Assembly (NCBI RefSeq): GCF_905171765.1
Contig: NC_053390.1
Location: forward strand, 578,238,471-578,302,470
Source: Bufo bufo
Taxonomy: Eukaryota > Chordata > Amphibia > Anura > Bufonidae
DNA length: 64,000 nt
Reading direction: 5' to 3'
Shown here one piece after another: positions 20,850 through 31,985 of this stretch. Every line of letters starts with the position of its first letter. Position 1 is the first letter of the stretch. The position numbers and the translations under genes were made by a program. The notes beneath the pieces are model-generated. The model was not told the origin of the DNA. It did not search any database and was given only the letters and a program-made list of their open reading frames with translations.

Positions 20850-21067
20850 CATCCAAATCAACAAAGGAATGGCTTCACCAGAAGAAGATTAAAGTTTTGG
20901 AATGGCCCAGCAAGAGCCCAGACCTGAATCCGATTGAAAATCTGTGGGGTGATCTGAAGAGGGCTGTGCACAGGAGATGCCCTCGCAATCTGACAGATTT
21001 GGAGTGTTTTTGCAAATTAAAGGAAACATTTGGTACCACTCCCAGATGGGGAAAAAGATCCCTATAA
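20850..21067 (+). pseudogene. Older Tc1-like transposase fragment, 3-prime part
   Basis: It resumes the text cut at 19312: [20 protein letters not shown], then [20 protein letters not shown], the catalytic Glu region. After about 20999 the frame decays, and the copy ends where the MITE at 21068 begins. No Tc1 right TIR is found past the MITE, so the 3-prime end is lost. Confidence 0.88.
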
Positions 21068-22072
21068 GTCCCCCTTCACACGGGCGTCGCGGGCGAGGGA
21101 CGGATGCGTTCAGGGTGCATTGCGGGAAACCCGCGCGAATAGGCACGCAATTGCAGTCAGTTTTGTCTGCGATTGCGTTCCGATGTTCATTTTTATCCAC
21201 GCGAGAGTGATGCGTTTTGCACACGCTTGAGAAAAAACTTAATGTGGTACCCAGACCCGAAACCGGGCTTCTTCACTGAAGTTCGGGTTTGGGTTTGGTG
21301 TCCTGTAGATTTTATTATTTTCCATTATAACATGGTTATAATGGAAAATAATAGCATTCTTTAATACAGAATGCTAAGTATAAGGTCAATTGAGGGTTAA
21401 AAAATAATAAAAACATAACTCACCTCATCCACTTGATCGCGCAGCCGACATCTTCTTCTTTCAGACCTGCAAAAGGACCTTTGATGACGTTATCACGCTC
21501 ACCACGTGGTGAGCGTGGTGATATCAGCGCAGCTCCTGCTGAATAAAGATAGAAGGATTACATCATCAAAGGTCCTTTTGTGGGTCCTAAAGGAAGAAAA
21601 AAGAAGACGATGCCGGCTGCGCAATCAAGTGGATGAGGTGAGTTAATTATAATTTTGTTTAACCCCTCAAGGCACATTTTACTAATCATTCTGTATTAAG
21701 AATGCTATTGTTTTCCTTATAACAATGTTATAAGGGAAAATAATATAGTGAATAGACTTTAATGGGGTCCGGGGTTGCTCATCCCTATCATCTCCTAGTA
21801 ACCAGGCGTGAAAATCACACCACATCCGCACTTGCTTGCGGATGCTTGCGATTTTCACGCAGCCCAATTCATTTCTATGAGGCCTGCGTTGCATGAAAAA
21901 CGCAGAATATAGAACATGCTGCAATTTTCACGCAACACAGGAGTGATGCGTGAAAATCACCGCTCATCTGCACAGCCCCATAGAAGTGAATAGGTCCGGA
22001 TTCAGTGCTGGTGCAATGCGTTCACCTCACGCATTGCAACCGCGCGGAATTCTCGCCCGTGTGAAAGGGGCC
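21068..22072. mobile_element. 1-kb Harbinger-like MITE (TAA TSD)
   Basis: The left end GTCCCCCTTCACACGGGCG and right end CGCCCGTGTGAAAGGGGCC are inverted, with TAA at 21065-21067 and 22073-22075. The interior folds back: ACTCACCTCATCCACTTG at 21418 pairs with CAAGTGGATGAGGTGAGT near 21626, around a central ACCACGTGGT palindrome. A second inverted pair concerns TATTTTCC...TAACATGGTTATAATGG. No ORF with a domain. Sister copy at 60575-61532. Confidence 0.9.
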
Positions 22073-22075
22073 TAA

Positions 22076-23290
22076 GGGTTTTCATACATGCGGCATGTAC
22101 AGAGTCAAATATCAAATGCCCATGTGGTAGAGGTTGAGCACAGTCAAACACATCTGAGTGGGCCCCCAACCCAGTGGTCCTGCAGAGGCGCATCCTAAGA
22201 CTAGGTTTCCACAGTCATGTTTTCTTGAGGTTTTTTGTTGATGTTTTTTAAGCAAAAGTTAGGTGTCGATCATAAATTGGGAGAAAGTACTGTATATAGA
22301 ATAGCTGCCACTACTCTTATTAAATGCACTCCTGATTTTGGCTTCAAAAACTACTGTCCATCCAGATAAGGCTAAAAGGACCTCTTTATGTGTAGGAGAT
22401 AAGGTAGGTGATAAGTGTCAGTCGATATCTGTAGAGTGGACAGAGCCAGAAACAGATGCATTTGTTCTCTTAGGCCAGACATGGATGAGAGAGTCCAGTG
22501 AGAGAAACTTGCTGCGTGTGGCTATGTGAGTTCCCGCTGTGAACACTGCTCCTCAGACAGAATCACCCAGTGTTATAATGATTTATAAGACTATGTGACC
22601 CTGAAAGACCTGGGATCTACTGAAATACACTGACATAATTCAGTGTAATACAAAACATTCCAGGTCTCATGGGGACACAAAGCATTATATATCATTATAA
22701 TGACGTGGGTTCCCTTTGCCACACACTGCAAGTTCTTCAAATTCAACTTGTTTGTGTGAGTCTGTCCTAAGAGTTATCACCGTGTTAATCTGGTGGTTGC
22801 GAAAAGAAGACAGATGATCCGTGTGTCCCTTCCTTTAAAGAAATAGAACATGTCTTATACTTAACCGCAATTTACATACGGTCGTGTGCATAAGGCCTAA
22901 GATTTGTTCATGTTTTTTTAACTGTTCAAGATATAGATATGTAAATGATCAGGTATCACTGTATACATAAGGCATATACTGTATTATAAGTATGAATGGA
23001 TGCCGGTGGGGATCACTGGACTCATGAAACTCTAGCTACCATATGCCTCTGGCAGTATACGACATTGCACACTTGCCTATGGTGCCACTTTCCTGGAGAC
23101 TATGCTGAACAGAGTTGTATCAACCAGTCAGTGTTAGGCAGTATCTGAATTGGTTGGGGGAATGAAGAACTGTGTTTTATATGCAGTGTCCAATAAACCT
23201 GTAAGTTACTACCCTTCCTTGCTTCAGTGAATTCCAGCTACACTGCTTGTCATATCAAGATAAAAAAAAGGGAGGCTTTACTGCCTGCAT
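22076..23290. other. Intergenic stretch, no clear feature
   Basis: No domain-bearing ORF. An AATAAA occurs near 23192, but no gene leads to it. Confidence 0.35.
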
Positions 23291-23399
23291 AAATGGGTGA
23301 ATTGGGCAAGGTGACTTCAGGTGGTTGTGTGACCATGATAATCTTTTTGTTTAAATAAAGCTAGACTGGTGATCAGGTGATTTCCAGAACCATCATTTG

Positions 23400-24108
23400 T
23401 GCCTGCAACAAGGTTGAGATTTAGCCAATTTTGCCCCTTTTGGAGGCAATACTATAGGTATTGTGGCAATGTGAACAGTAAAATGCATGGGGAAGTCCCG
23501 GAAGCGGGGTATATCTCTCCCAGGTTCCTCAACTGGCTGAGGTGGGTGAAATCCAGAATGGCACTGGCTTCAGTAAATATAGTTACTGAAGCTATTTTAT
23601 TTACTTATTCAGGGCTGGATTTTATTCAGATTGGGATGGTAGGTTTGGTAGTGGGACCTCCCAATCCACCCCCATTCCAGGGCAGATTTTTCCCTAGCAG
23701 GAAGGGACCCCCAGGTGAAGCCTGTTCTAATCAGGCTGGGATAAAAAACCTCCTAGAATGTCAGTAAGAGAGAGAGTGTGATCCTAGAGCAGAGACCTGT
23801 GAAGGATCTGAGTGGTCAGAGCCAGGTGGGCTGAGACAGTGTGGCTTAGAGAAGCCAAATCTCTTCCCCATGTGGACTGTGTTTGGTGGACTGACCTGCT
23901 GAGGCTTGGAGCCTGAGACCCTGTATTTAGAGGTGAGTCAGGGAAAACAAAGTTGTGTTAGTTTGGGCCCAGACGGGCAGGAGTTTATTTTGTATTGTTT
24001 TGTTTTTGATGTGCCGCAATAAAGCACAAGTTTGGACCTTAATCCTGGTGTCCGTGAAGAAGTATGTGGTTGCGACCCCCTGAAAGAAGCGATCCCTTAC
24101 AGTATATA
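23400..24108 (+). mobile_element. Possible LTR-like fragment
   Basis: The region contains AATAAA near 24019 about 85 bp before a terminus-like GATCCCTTACA (to about 24101), the layout of the R-U5 part of an LTR. Its 5-prime boundary and target duplication could not be found. The 122-codon ORF at 23399-23767 shows no known domain and probably lies within this repeat. Confidence 0.35.
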
Positions 24109-24115
24109 TAGGTAA

Positions 24116-24533
24116 GGCTACTTTCACACTCGCGTTTGGTGTGGATCCGTCATGGACCTGCACAGATGGATCCGCACCGATAATGCAACCGCATGCATCC
24201 ATTCAGAACGGATCCGTTTGTATTATATTTAACATTGCCAAAACAGATCTGTCTTGAACACCATTGAAAGGCAATGGGGGGCGGATCAGTTTTCTATTGG
24301 GCAATATTGAGTCAGTGAAAACGCATCCGTCCCCTTTGACTTACATTGTGTGTCAGGACATATCCGTTTGCCTCTGCATGGTCAGAGAGGAATGGAGGCA
24401 AACTGATGCATTCTGAACGGATCCTTATCCATTCAGAATGCATTAGGGCAAAACTAATTCGTTTTGGACCGCTTGTGAGAGCCCTGAAACGGATCTCACA
24501 AACGGAAACCAAAACGCCAGTGTGAAAGTTGCC
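24116..24533. mobile_element. Harbinger-like MITE of the GGCTACTTTCACAC family
   Basis: The left end GGCTACTTTCACACTCGCG follows TAA (24113-24115). The right end CGCCAGTGTGAAAGTTGCC precedes TGA (24534-24536), a decayed TAA. The interior has four GGATCC words. Same family as 1143-1640. Confidence 0.85.
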
Positions 24534-24536
24534 TGA

Positions 24537-25118
24537 AACACAAAAGTAGGTAGTATTTCCACGCTTAGTAATTGAAGTGTTGAATTACTCCATATAAATC
24601 TAATGGACAATACCTTTCTATCTCAGAACGTTATGACAAAAGATCAGTTTTAAGAAGAATTCAGTTGGTTTAAGTTGATCTTGTGGTCTCAGTCAACTTC
24701 CCCATATCTTGTGGGTCTTTTTAAATTTGCTTCTGCTTGTTTTCTCAATGACTGTTGACACATATTTAAAGGAAATATCTCCAGTTAAGATAAGATAGTG
24801 ACACATTATTTGACATCTGTTTTTTATTTTCTGTAGAGGTTGTAGAGGTTTTTTTTTTATATCTCTTTGTAAAATGTTCTGTGCAGACCAAGGAGTGGAG
24901 CCTATTATTAGGCTTAGTGGCAAGTGTTAAAACTGTGGGATATTATGTTTTTAAAAATATTTTTCATTTTTCATGTCAATATACTGTAACACTACCAAAA
25001 ATTCTTTAAAAATACGTATAACATAAAAACATGATTTAAAGCATAGGCCATATTCTGATGACACATTCCCCCTTAACTCTGAAAGGTTGTATACCTATTT
25101 ATCATAGACATATCATTC
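24537..25118. other. AT-rich stretch, no feature seen
   Basis: Very AT-rich, with a T9 run near 24850. No gene or repeat boundary recognised. Confidence 0.4.
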
Positions 25119-25119
25119 T

Positions 25120-25423
25120 TAGTGTTGAGCGCGAATATTCAAATCGCAAATTTTAATCGCGAATATCGCCACTTCGAGAATTCGCGAATATTTAGAATAT
25201 AGTGCTATATATTCGTATTCGCGAATAGTGTTCAATATTCTAATTGTGAATTTTTCGCAAATTTATTGCGAATATATTACATTGTCGATTTTCGCAATCA
25301 AGTAAACAATGACTGGAGATCACGAATTCTCGAATTCTCGAATTTGCGAATTTATGGCAAATATTCGGCCAAAAATTAGCAAAATATCGGGAATTCAAAT
25401 ATTGCCTATGCTGCACATCACTA
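25120..25423. mobile_element. AT-rich MITE built of CGAATATT-like words
   Basis: It starts TAGTGTTGAGCGCGAATATT and ends GCACATCACTA, a short imperfect inverted repeat. Most of the interior is permutations of GCGAATATTCG. It belongs to a loose family with TAGAGATGAGC-type ends, also seen at 43391, 44237, 50169 and 54283. Confidence 0.65.
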
Positions 25424-25786
25424 ATCATTATGTACAAGTAAATTTGAGGATTGATTTTTCGGATAAATATTATTCCTAGAACAAACTGCCAAAACAGAAG
25501 TGGATCCAGCAGGAAGGAGAACCCTTCTGTTGTAGTCCCCATTCTTTTTTTAATCCACTGGCCTTAGCTGCAAAAGCACCACTGAACTGTTTATTTTTTT
25601 CGAAAAAGGCCAATTTTAGAATACAGTATGGTATTACTGTAGGTATTACTTAGCTTTTAGAATAATTGATAAATACCTCAGTAAAGACAGAACTATTTTC
25701 AGGTCACATAACAAATGTATGACACAATATTTTGCCACTGAGGAAGAAACCCATGTGGTTTTGAAACGCGTGGCTAGAAGATTGAC

Positions 25787-25812
25787 CCCCGAACGCTAGT
25801 GTGAAAGTAGCC
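25787..25812. repeat. Right-end fragment of the GGCTACTTTCACAC MITE
   Basis: CGAACGCTAGTGTGAAAGTAGCC followed by TAA matches the right end at 1618-1643. No left end is near, so only a terminal piece remains. Confidence 0.75.
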
Positions 25813-26144
25813 TAAGCTGCGAGACCTCCGCAGCTTAACATAAAGGAGGGACCGTGACTATTATAGCCACACTGCTATTTAATTGTTTTTATAATTGTTT
25901 TTGATCGATTTTATAATTGCAATTGTTCTTATATTGCTATATGTCATTATGTTAGCATATAACATGATTTTAGAAGTTTAGGACTTCTTAGTTTTGACTT
26001 CTTGTGAGCTGGCCATTCTCTGTTTATTTTTTATCTTTGTCTAGCTATAGGATGGTAGCAGGCCGTGCTCTATTTTGGTGAGCTTCCCATAATTGTTTTT
26101 CGTACATATAACAAATGCAAACACATCTTAATTTTCCTTTTCTG

Positions 26145-26622
26145 TTGTTGGATTCCGGCAGGCAGTTCCGTCGCCAGAACTGCCTGCCGGATCCGGCAAT
26201 CTGTATGCAAACGGATACCATTTGTAGATGGATCTGGATGCGGATCCGTCTCACAAATGCATTGCAATAACGGATCCGTCTCTCCGGTTGTCATCTGGAA
26301 AAACGGATCCGGTATTTATTTTTTTCACATTTTTAAAGGTCTGCGCATGATCTGGCATTAATGCATTTCAATGGAAAATAATGCCGCATCCAGCATTCCG
26401 GTAAGTGTTCCAGAATTTTGGACAGAGAAAATACCGCATGCTGTGGTATTTTCTCCGTCCAAAAACCGAACAGTGACTGAACTGAAAACATCCTGATGCA
26501 TACTGAACGGATTGCTCTCGATTCAGAATGCATTAGGATAAAACTGTTCAGCTTTTTTCCGGTATTGAGCCCCTAGGACGGAACTCAATACCGGAAAAGT
26601 TTAACGCAAGTGTGAAAGTACC
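26145..26622. mobile_element. MITE related to the GGATCC-rich family, left end unclear
   Basis: The right end reads GCAAGTGTGAAAGTACC before ATTAG. The interior has CGGATCCG words and the inverted pair CCGGCAGGCAGTTC and GAACTGCCTGCCGG near its left side. Internal inverted stretches include CCAGAATTTTGGACAGAG against CTCCGTCCAAAAACC. Confidence 0.6.
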
Positions 26623-26955
26623 ATTAGTTGGATCTGTTAGTGGCTACACAACTTAACATAGGCTATATGTTTCGTTACAATATGGTATTTTCAGTTCTGA
26701 CCTCATGCACACAATGTATGCATTTTTCTCCATGGAAAAGCCCTTTAATTACTTGTTGTAAAATTAGTAATAACAATTAGTAGCATATCAGCCAGTGTAT
26801 CAGCTTTCTCATTCCCATCCTCTTATTTCCAATGTCATCTAAGCAGGGCTTTTTTTCTCAGAGAAAAGGTGGTGGAACTCACACCCCCCTCCCCTGGCCA
26901 CGCCCCTACCCACCCCTAGGACCGCCCCTAAAACCGCCCCTTTAGAGAACAGGGA

Positions 26956-27120
26956 TACACTGTGCCACACAATACTGTATATTGTGTGGCACAGTGTAGA
27001 GGTATACTGTGTGGCACAGTGTAGAGGTATACTGTACATTGTGGGGCACAGTGTAGCGGTATACTGTATATTGTGTGACACAGTGTAGCGTTATACTGTA
27101 TATTGTGTGGCACAGTATAT
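26956..27120. repeat. Short tandem array in the hAT element
   Basis: Units of GTGTGGCACAGTGTAGAGGT + ATACTGTATATT type, about 25-35 bp, repeated about five times. The tandem ORFs on the minus strand here are artefacts of the repetition. Confidence 0.8.
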
Positions 27121-27599
27121 GCTATATGTCTTTAACATAAACATATTTCACATGAAAACTTACTGTTACTTGGCTTGGCCCTTGGGGATCTCGGACACCA
27201 CTTCAACACTTTGGCCGGGGGCTCGGCGGAGCTGATGTTGTGTTTTATCCTAATGAGAGAGATTTCATAATAAGGATTTGGAGAAGGGGCTGAGGGGTCA
27301 CAGAGCAGGGAGTGACTGGTGCTGCTACTAGGGGGGGGTCATACCATGGGGGAGTAATAAAGCCCACCATAATGCCCCCCAGTAGAAATAATTCTCCTTA
27401 TAATGTGACAATGCAAAAAATACCCCCTTATGCCCCCAGTTGAGCTAATGTCCCCCATAATGTGCCAGTATAAAATACCCCTTCTTAGTGCCCCCCATAG
27501 ATGACTCCATAGTACTCCTCTCCCCCCTTCCCCATAGTACCCACCATGTGTCCCAGTATAAAATGCTACTGTACCTCAGATGCCCCTATAGTGCCCACT

Positions 27600-28090
27600 A
27601 ATAATGTGCCAGTAATAAGTGCCCTCAATCACGTGCCACTGCCAGTAATAAGTGCCCCATCACGTGCCAGTAATAAGCCCCCCATCACGTGCCAGTAATA
27701 AGCCCCCCATCACGTGCCAGTAATAAGCCCCCATCACGTGCCAGTAATAAGCCCCCCATTACGCACCAGTAATAACCCCCCATTACGTGCCAGTAATAAG
27801 CCTCCGCATTACGTGCCAGTGCCAGTAATAAGCCCCCCATTACATGCCAGTAATAAGCCCCCCCCATTATGTGCCAGTAATAAGCCCCCCATTACGTGCC
27901 AGTAATAAGCCCCCCCATCATGTGCCAGTATTAAGCCCCCCCATCATGTGCCAGTATTAACCCCCCCATCATGTGCCAGTATTAATTCCCCCATCATGTG
28001 CCAGTATTAAGCCCCGCCACCATCATGTGCCATTAAGCCCCCCCATCATGTGCCAGTATTGTAATAAGCCCCCCAATGTGCCAGTAACAC
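27600..28090. repeat. CCAGTAATAAGCCCCCCATCACGTG minisatellite
   Basis: About twenty units of 20-27 bp with the core TGCCAGTAATAAGCCCCCCAT, drifting to GCCAGTATTAAG toward the right. ORFs on both strands (27685-27905) come from this repetition. Confidence 0.9.
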
Positions 28091-28581
28091 TATTGTAAAA
28101 AAACAAACAAAAAAAACAAAACATACCTACCTCAGTGTCAGCGATGTGATGCAGGCCTCTTCTGGCCTGTGTCCCGCGCTGTATGGCTCAGGCGGCGCGA
28201 TGATGTCATCGCGCCGCCTACGCTGGCCTCTGATAGGCTGCAGGCACTAGGCCGGCAGCCTATCAGAGGAAGGGGAAGGGACACGCCTCTCCCTCTCCTG
28301 CACCGCCGCAGCACAGGCAGATTACTATGGAGATGAGCGCAATGGAAGCGCTCATCTCCCTGTGCCCGGCGGCGGCGGCTCACTTGGGGGGGGCCTTTTA
28401 GTTGGGGGGGCACAGCATGATGTAGGGGGGGCCGTGGCCCCCTCTCCCCCCCCCCCCCCCTGGTGACGCCACTGCTAAGCAGCAGGCCGGCTGGGCCCAG
28501 TAACTAAAGGGGGGCGGGGGAAAATAGGTGGCGGAACGCCGTTTCGGGGCGTTTCGCCAGAAAAAAAGCCCTGCATCTAAG

Positions 28582-29084
28582 TGTCCAAGAATGTAATATT
28601 GTCTTTCTATTTAATGGTCTTTACTAATTAAAGCTTAAAGAGGTTGTCCAGTCCCAAAATCAGAGTTCTTATTATGAGCTCCTAACACCCTTCACCATGC
28701 ATATATATGCCCCCAATATCTGTTTTTCATGTCTGTGCTTTCTTTTCCCCATGTCTGGGCATCAGACTATTCTGTTGACTTTCCTAGTTTCCTGTTTTAT
28801 TGAAGTCCTGACTGCACTGCAGAGTGATGAGTCACAGGCTGACCCTGCCCCCCACTGTTTAGTCTGCAGGAGCTACTCCCACTACATGTGTCCGTGTTAC
28901 TACACCCATACACGAATCCTGCTAGTCTAGTCTAATCTATTTTCACTCAGTGTCTAAATCACTGACAGTCAATAAACTCTTCCCTCAATATCTAGGAGTA
29001 CACTAAAAAGCTTAAATCAGCAAACACATCAAATCACATCTAATCTAATCCTAACATGTATAATACAGACTGCTGTTCCTGATA
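28582..29084. other. Stretch with one TTAA-type repeat start
   Basis: TTAA at 28635-28638 precedes AGAGGTTGTCCAGTCCC, the start of a TTAA-target repeat; no matching right end. Nothing else seen. Confidence 0.4.
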
Positions 29085-29700
29085 TACTGCCTGCTGAGCT
29101 GTGTATCTAATCCCATCTTGTACTATACTGTCTGGTGTGGTGTGTATCTAACCCTATCTTGTATAATACTGCCTGCCGAACTGTGTATCTAATCCCATCT
29201 TCTATGATACTGCCTGCTGAGGTGTGTATCTAATCCTATCTTGTATGATACTACCTGCTGAACTGTGTATCTAAAGCTACATGCACACAACCGTATCCAT
29301 TTTGGGGTCTGCAAATTGTAGATCTGCTAAATAAGGATTCTGTCCTTGTGCGATCCGCATTTTTTTGCAGAGCCATTGACTTCTATGAGTTTGAGGTCTG
29401 CATTTTATGGATCAGAATGGGACATGTTCTATCTTTTGTGGAAGTGGCATACAGATGTGGAAAACACAAGGACGTCATCAGTGTGCTTTCTGCATCTGTA
29501 TGTCAGTTCTGTAAAGCATAGAACATGTCTTATTCTGGTTCTCAAAATGCAGACCTCAAACCCATAGAAGTCAATGGATCTGCAAAAAAAAATGCAGATC
29601 ACACACAGGCAGTATCCTTATTTGGCAGATGCGCAACTTGCAGACCGCAAAATGGAAACGGTCATCTGCATGAAGCCTAATTCTATCTTTTTCGTTGTGT
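29085..29700. repeat. 41-bp tandem array interrupted by a MITE
   Basis: TACTGCCTGCTGAGCTGTGT + ATCTAATCCCATCTTGTACTA (41 bp) is repeated about four and a half times. It is cut at a TAA by the MITE 29275-29677 and resumes as TAATTCTATCTT. It is unrelated in sequence to the 41-bp array at 14931. Confidence 0.8.
29275..29677. mobile_element. Harbinger-like MITE (GCTACATGCACAC family) in the array
   Basis: The left end AGCTACATGCACACAACCGT and right end ACGGTCATCTGCATGAAGCC are flanked by TAA (29272-29274 and 29678-29680). Inner inverted repeats include CATTGACTTCTATGAG and CCATAGAAGTCAATGG. Non-coding. Confidence 0.85.
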
Positions 29701-29758
29701 TTATCTTGACCTATCAAGTGTGATACATATGTGATATGACCACGATCAGCCCGGGTAA

Positions 29759-30215
29759 GGCTACTTTCACACTCGTGTTTGGAGCGGATCCGTCATGGAT
29801 CTGCACAGACTGATCCGTTCAGATAATACAACCGTCTGCATCCGTTCAGAACGGATCCGTTTGTATTATCTGTATCATAGCCGAGACGGATCAGTCTTGA
29901 ACACCATTGAAAGTCAATGGAGGACGGATCCGTTTTCTATTGTGCCAGATTGTGTCACAGAAAACGGATCCGTCCCCATTGACTTACATTGTGTGTGAGA
30001 ACAGATCCGTTTGGCTCAGTTTTGTCAGACTGACACCAGAACACTGCAGGCAGCGTTTTGGTGTCCGTCTCCAAAGCGGAATGGAGACGGAACGGAGGCA
30101 AACTGAGGCAAACTGATGCATTCTGAGTGGATCCTTTTCCATTCAGAATGCATTAGGGCAAAACTGATCCGTTTTGGACCGCTTGTGAGAGCCCTGAACG
30201 GATCTCACAAATAGA
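29759..30215. mobile_element. Harbinger-like MITE, right end lost
   Basis: The left end GGCTACTTTCACACTCGTG follows TAA (29756-29758). Five GGATCC words lie inside. It stops near GATCTCACAAA without the expected GTGTGAAAGTAGCC terminus. Confidence 0.8.
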
Positions 30216-30344
30216 AATTCTGCAATCAGCTGCTGTGGTTGCAACCGCTGTCCGTGCCTACAAAGTTCTGTCAGACCTCTGGTCCAATATTTCAGGATTT
30301 GGGGCCCAACTTTCAATTTGCCCAGGGCCACATTTTGTCTAAAA

Positions 30345-30670
30345 CCGGCCCTGTCCACAGTGCCCCCATAACAGTGACCTCTACAGCACCCCATAATAGT
30401 GACATCCACAGAGCAGAGCTCCCTATAACAGTGACATCCACAGAGCCCCATAAGTGACATCCACAGAGCCCCATAACAGTGGCATCCACAGAGCCCCATA
30501 ACAGTGGCATCCACAGAGCCCCATAACAGTGACATCCACAGAGCCCCATAACAGTGGCATCCACAGAAACCTTGTAATAGTGACATCCGCAGCGCCCCTA
30601 TAACAGTGATATTCACAATGCTCCCATTGTCACCCACAGTGCCCCCATTGCCATCCACAGTGCCTTGAAA
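30345..30670. repeat. GCCCCATAACAGTGACATCCACAGA minisatellite
   Basis: About ten 23-27-bp units. The minus-strand ORF 30143-30712 reads them as repeated CGCHCYGALWM-like peptides and is a repeat artefact. GGGCCGGTTTTAGACAAAA on the minus strand at about 30332-30350 is a likely hAT-type end beside it. Confidence 0.8.
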
Positions 30671-30893
30671 TGCCACCCATAGTGCCCCCAGTGCTGCCCA
30701 GTTATTCAGCATACAAATAATAATTATTCTAACAAGTCCAGCTGGTATTCAACACCTTGACCCAGTCTTTATATAGTAGAATTCTGCCTTGATGGGCATA
30801 CAGGCACTTGAATAAGTGGTAATCAGAGCTGTGTTCTTTAACAAACTGTGCTCCAGTGTACCACCCAGGACAGGTTGGTATGCCATGGAAGTA

Positions 30894-30952
30894 CAGGTGA
30901 AACTCGAAAAATTAGAATATTGTGCAAAGTTCATTTATTTCAGTAATGTAAC
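30894..30952. mobile_element. Tc1/mariner-like left TIR fragment
   Basis: TA (30892-30893) is followed by CAGGTGAAACTCGAAAAATT and AGAATATTGTGCAAAG, which resembles a widespread Tc1/mariner TIR. It is cut at a TTAA by the next element and no right end is seen. Confidence 0.6.
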
Positions 30953-30956
30953 TTAA

Positions 30957-31395
30957 AGGGTTTCTGTCACCCCACTAAAGTGATTTTTTTTTTTGGGCTA
31001 GTTAAATTAGTTATATAGCGATATCTGAAAATATAATAGTGTTCCTTACTTTGATCCAGCAGTTTAGTCAAAAAACGAAGTTTTATCCTATGCAAATTCG
31101 GTCTCTACCAGCAAGTAGGGCGTCTACTTGCTGGTAGCTGCTGCAGAAATCCGCCCCCTCCTCTTGTTGATTGACAGGGCCAGCCGGGATCTACTCCTCC
31201 GGCCAGCCCTGTCGGCATTTCAAAAATTGCGCGCCCATGTTGAATCTGCGCAGGCGCTCTGAGATGAGGAGGCTCGTTTCCTCAGAGCTCCCTCAGTGCG
31301 CCTGCGCCGATGACATCATCGAAATAGAAGACGTCATCGGCGTTAACTTTGATTCGCTCAACATTAGCTATGCTCAATGTGGTCCATCTGGATAA
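30957..31395. mobile_element. TTAA-target element, right end not found
   Basis: TTAA (30953-30956) precedes AGGGTTTCTGTCACCCC. The interior holds the hairpin ACCAGCAAGTAGGGCG...CTTGCTGGT and a TGACATCATCG/GACGTCATCGG pair near 31310-31340. The small ORF 31171-31395 has no domain. Confidence 0.6.
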
Positions 31396-31399
31396 TTAA

Positions 31400-31825
31400 G
31401 TGTGAAAATGGATATACTATAGCTGTCATGAAAGCCGTGATGTCGGTATGAACTCCATTCCCTCAGAGATTCAGCTGAGGATCATAGTAAACTGTATTCA
31501 GGATCATAATCCCCACCAATCGGAGCAGAGAGGAGGATGAAGCAGCTCTTTACCTCGGTGTTGTGAAGTAACTTGTCCTCCTGGGTGAGTAGGACAGGTT
31601 TTGTGTGTACTAATAGGATGGCAGACTTTTAATTTCTCCTGATGATTGCAGAGAGTATGGTTAGAGTTGTAGAAAGAGATGAGTAGATATATAATTTGGG
31701 AAGTACTGTCAAGAGCTTTGTGGGTGAGATTAAGATGTTTAAACCCTCTCACCCTCTCTCAAAATTTACATATAATGTAAGAACACAGTGTTGGTTATTG
31801 CTGTTTAATCAGCAAGTTATGAAAA
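31400..31825. other. Intergenic stretch, no feature seen
   Basis: No domain-bearing ORF or terminal repeats recognised. Confidence 0.35.
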
Positions 31826-31985
31826 AAAAAATCACAGAAAAAAAGATAATAATGCACTAAAACAACAGATGCAAACATGATATATGGACTAAGCCCTCAC
31901 TCTGATATGATAAAACCCAAGACTTCCAGCCAATATATTTTGATCAAAACACATCTGTGCCCGCCTATGGGCACACGACGAGGGG
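31826..31985. repeat. Dispersed repeat, copy 1 (with 37107-37247)
   Basis: It shares ATATATGGACTAAGCCCTCA, AGCCAATATATTTTGATCAA and ACACATCTGTGCCCGCC, in the same order, with 37107-37247. Identity of the family unknown. Confidence 0.75.

Larger units (their letters stand above)
26844..28573. mobile_element. 1.73-kb non-autonomous hAT element
   Basis: It begins CAGGGCTTTTTTTCT and ends AGAAAAAAAGCCCTG, flanked by a perfect 8-bp duplication CATCTAAG (26836-26843 and 28574-28581), the hAT signature. It encodes no transposase. Its cargo includes two tandem arrays (26956-27120 and 27600-28090) and, near 28455-28466, GGTGACGCCACTG, which looks like the right end of another hAT whose left end I could not find. 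Confidence 0.9.

Noticed and set aside
23399..23767. 122-codon ORF as a host exon
   Set aside because: No recognisable domain and no supporting splice structure; it sits in probable LTR-like sequence.
30143..30712. 189-codon minus-strand ORF with CGCHCYGALW repeats
   Set aside because: Product of a 23-27-bp minisatellite; the Cys/His pattern is not a zinc finger spacing.
31413..31440. Possible LTR-like TGTCATG start near 31424
   Set aside because: No matching end or duplication nearby.
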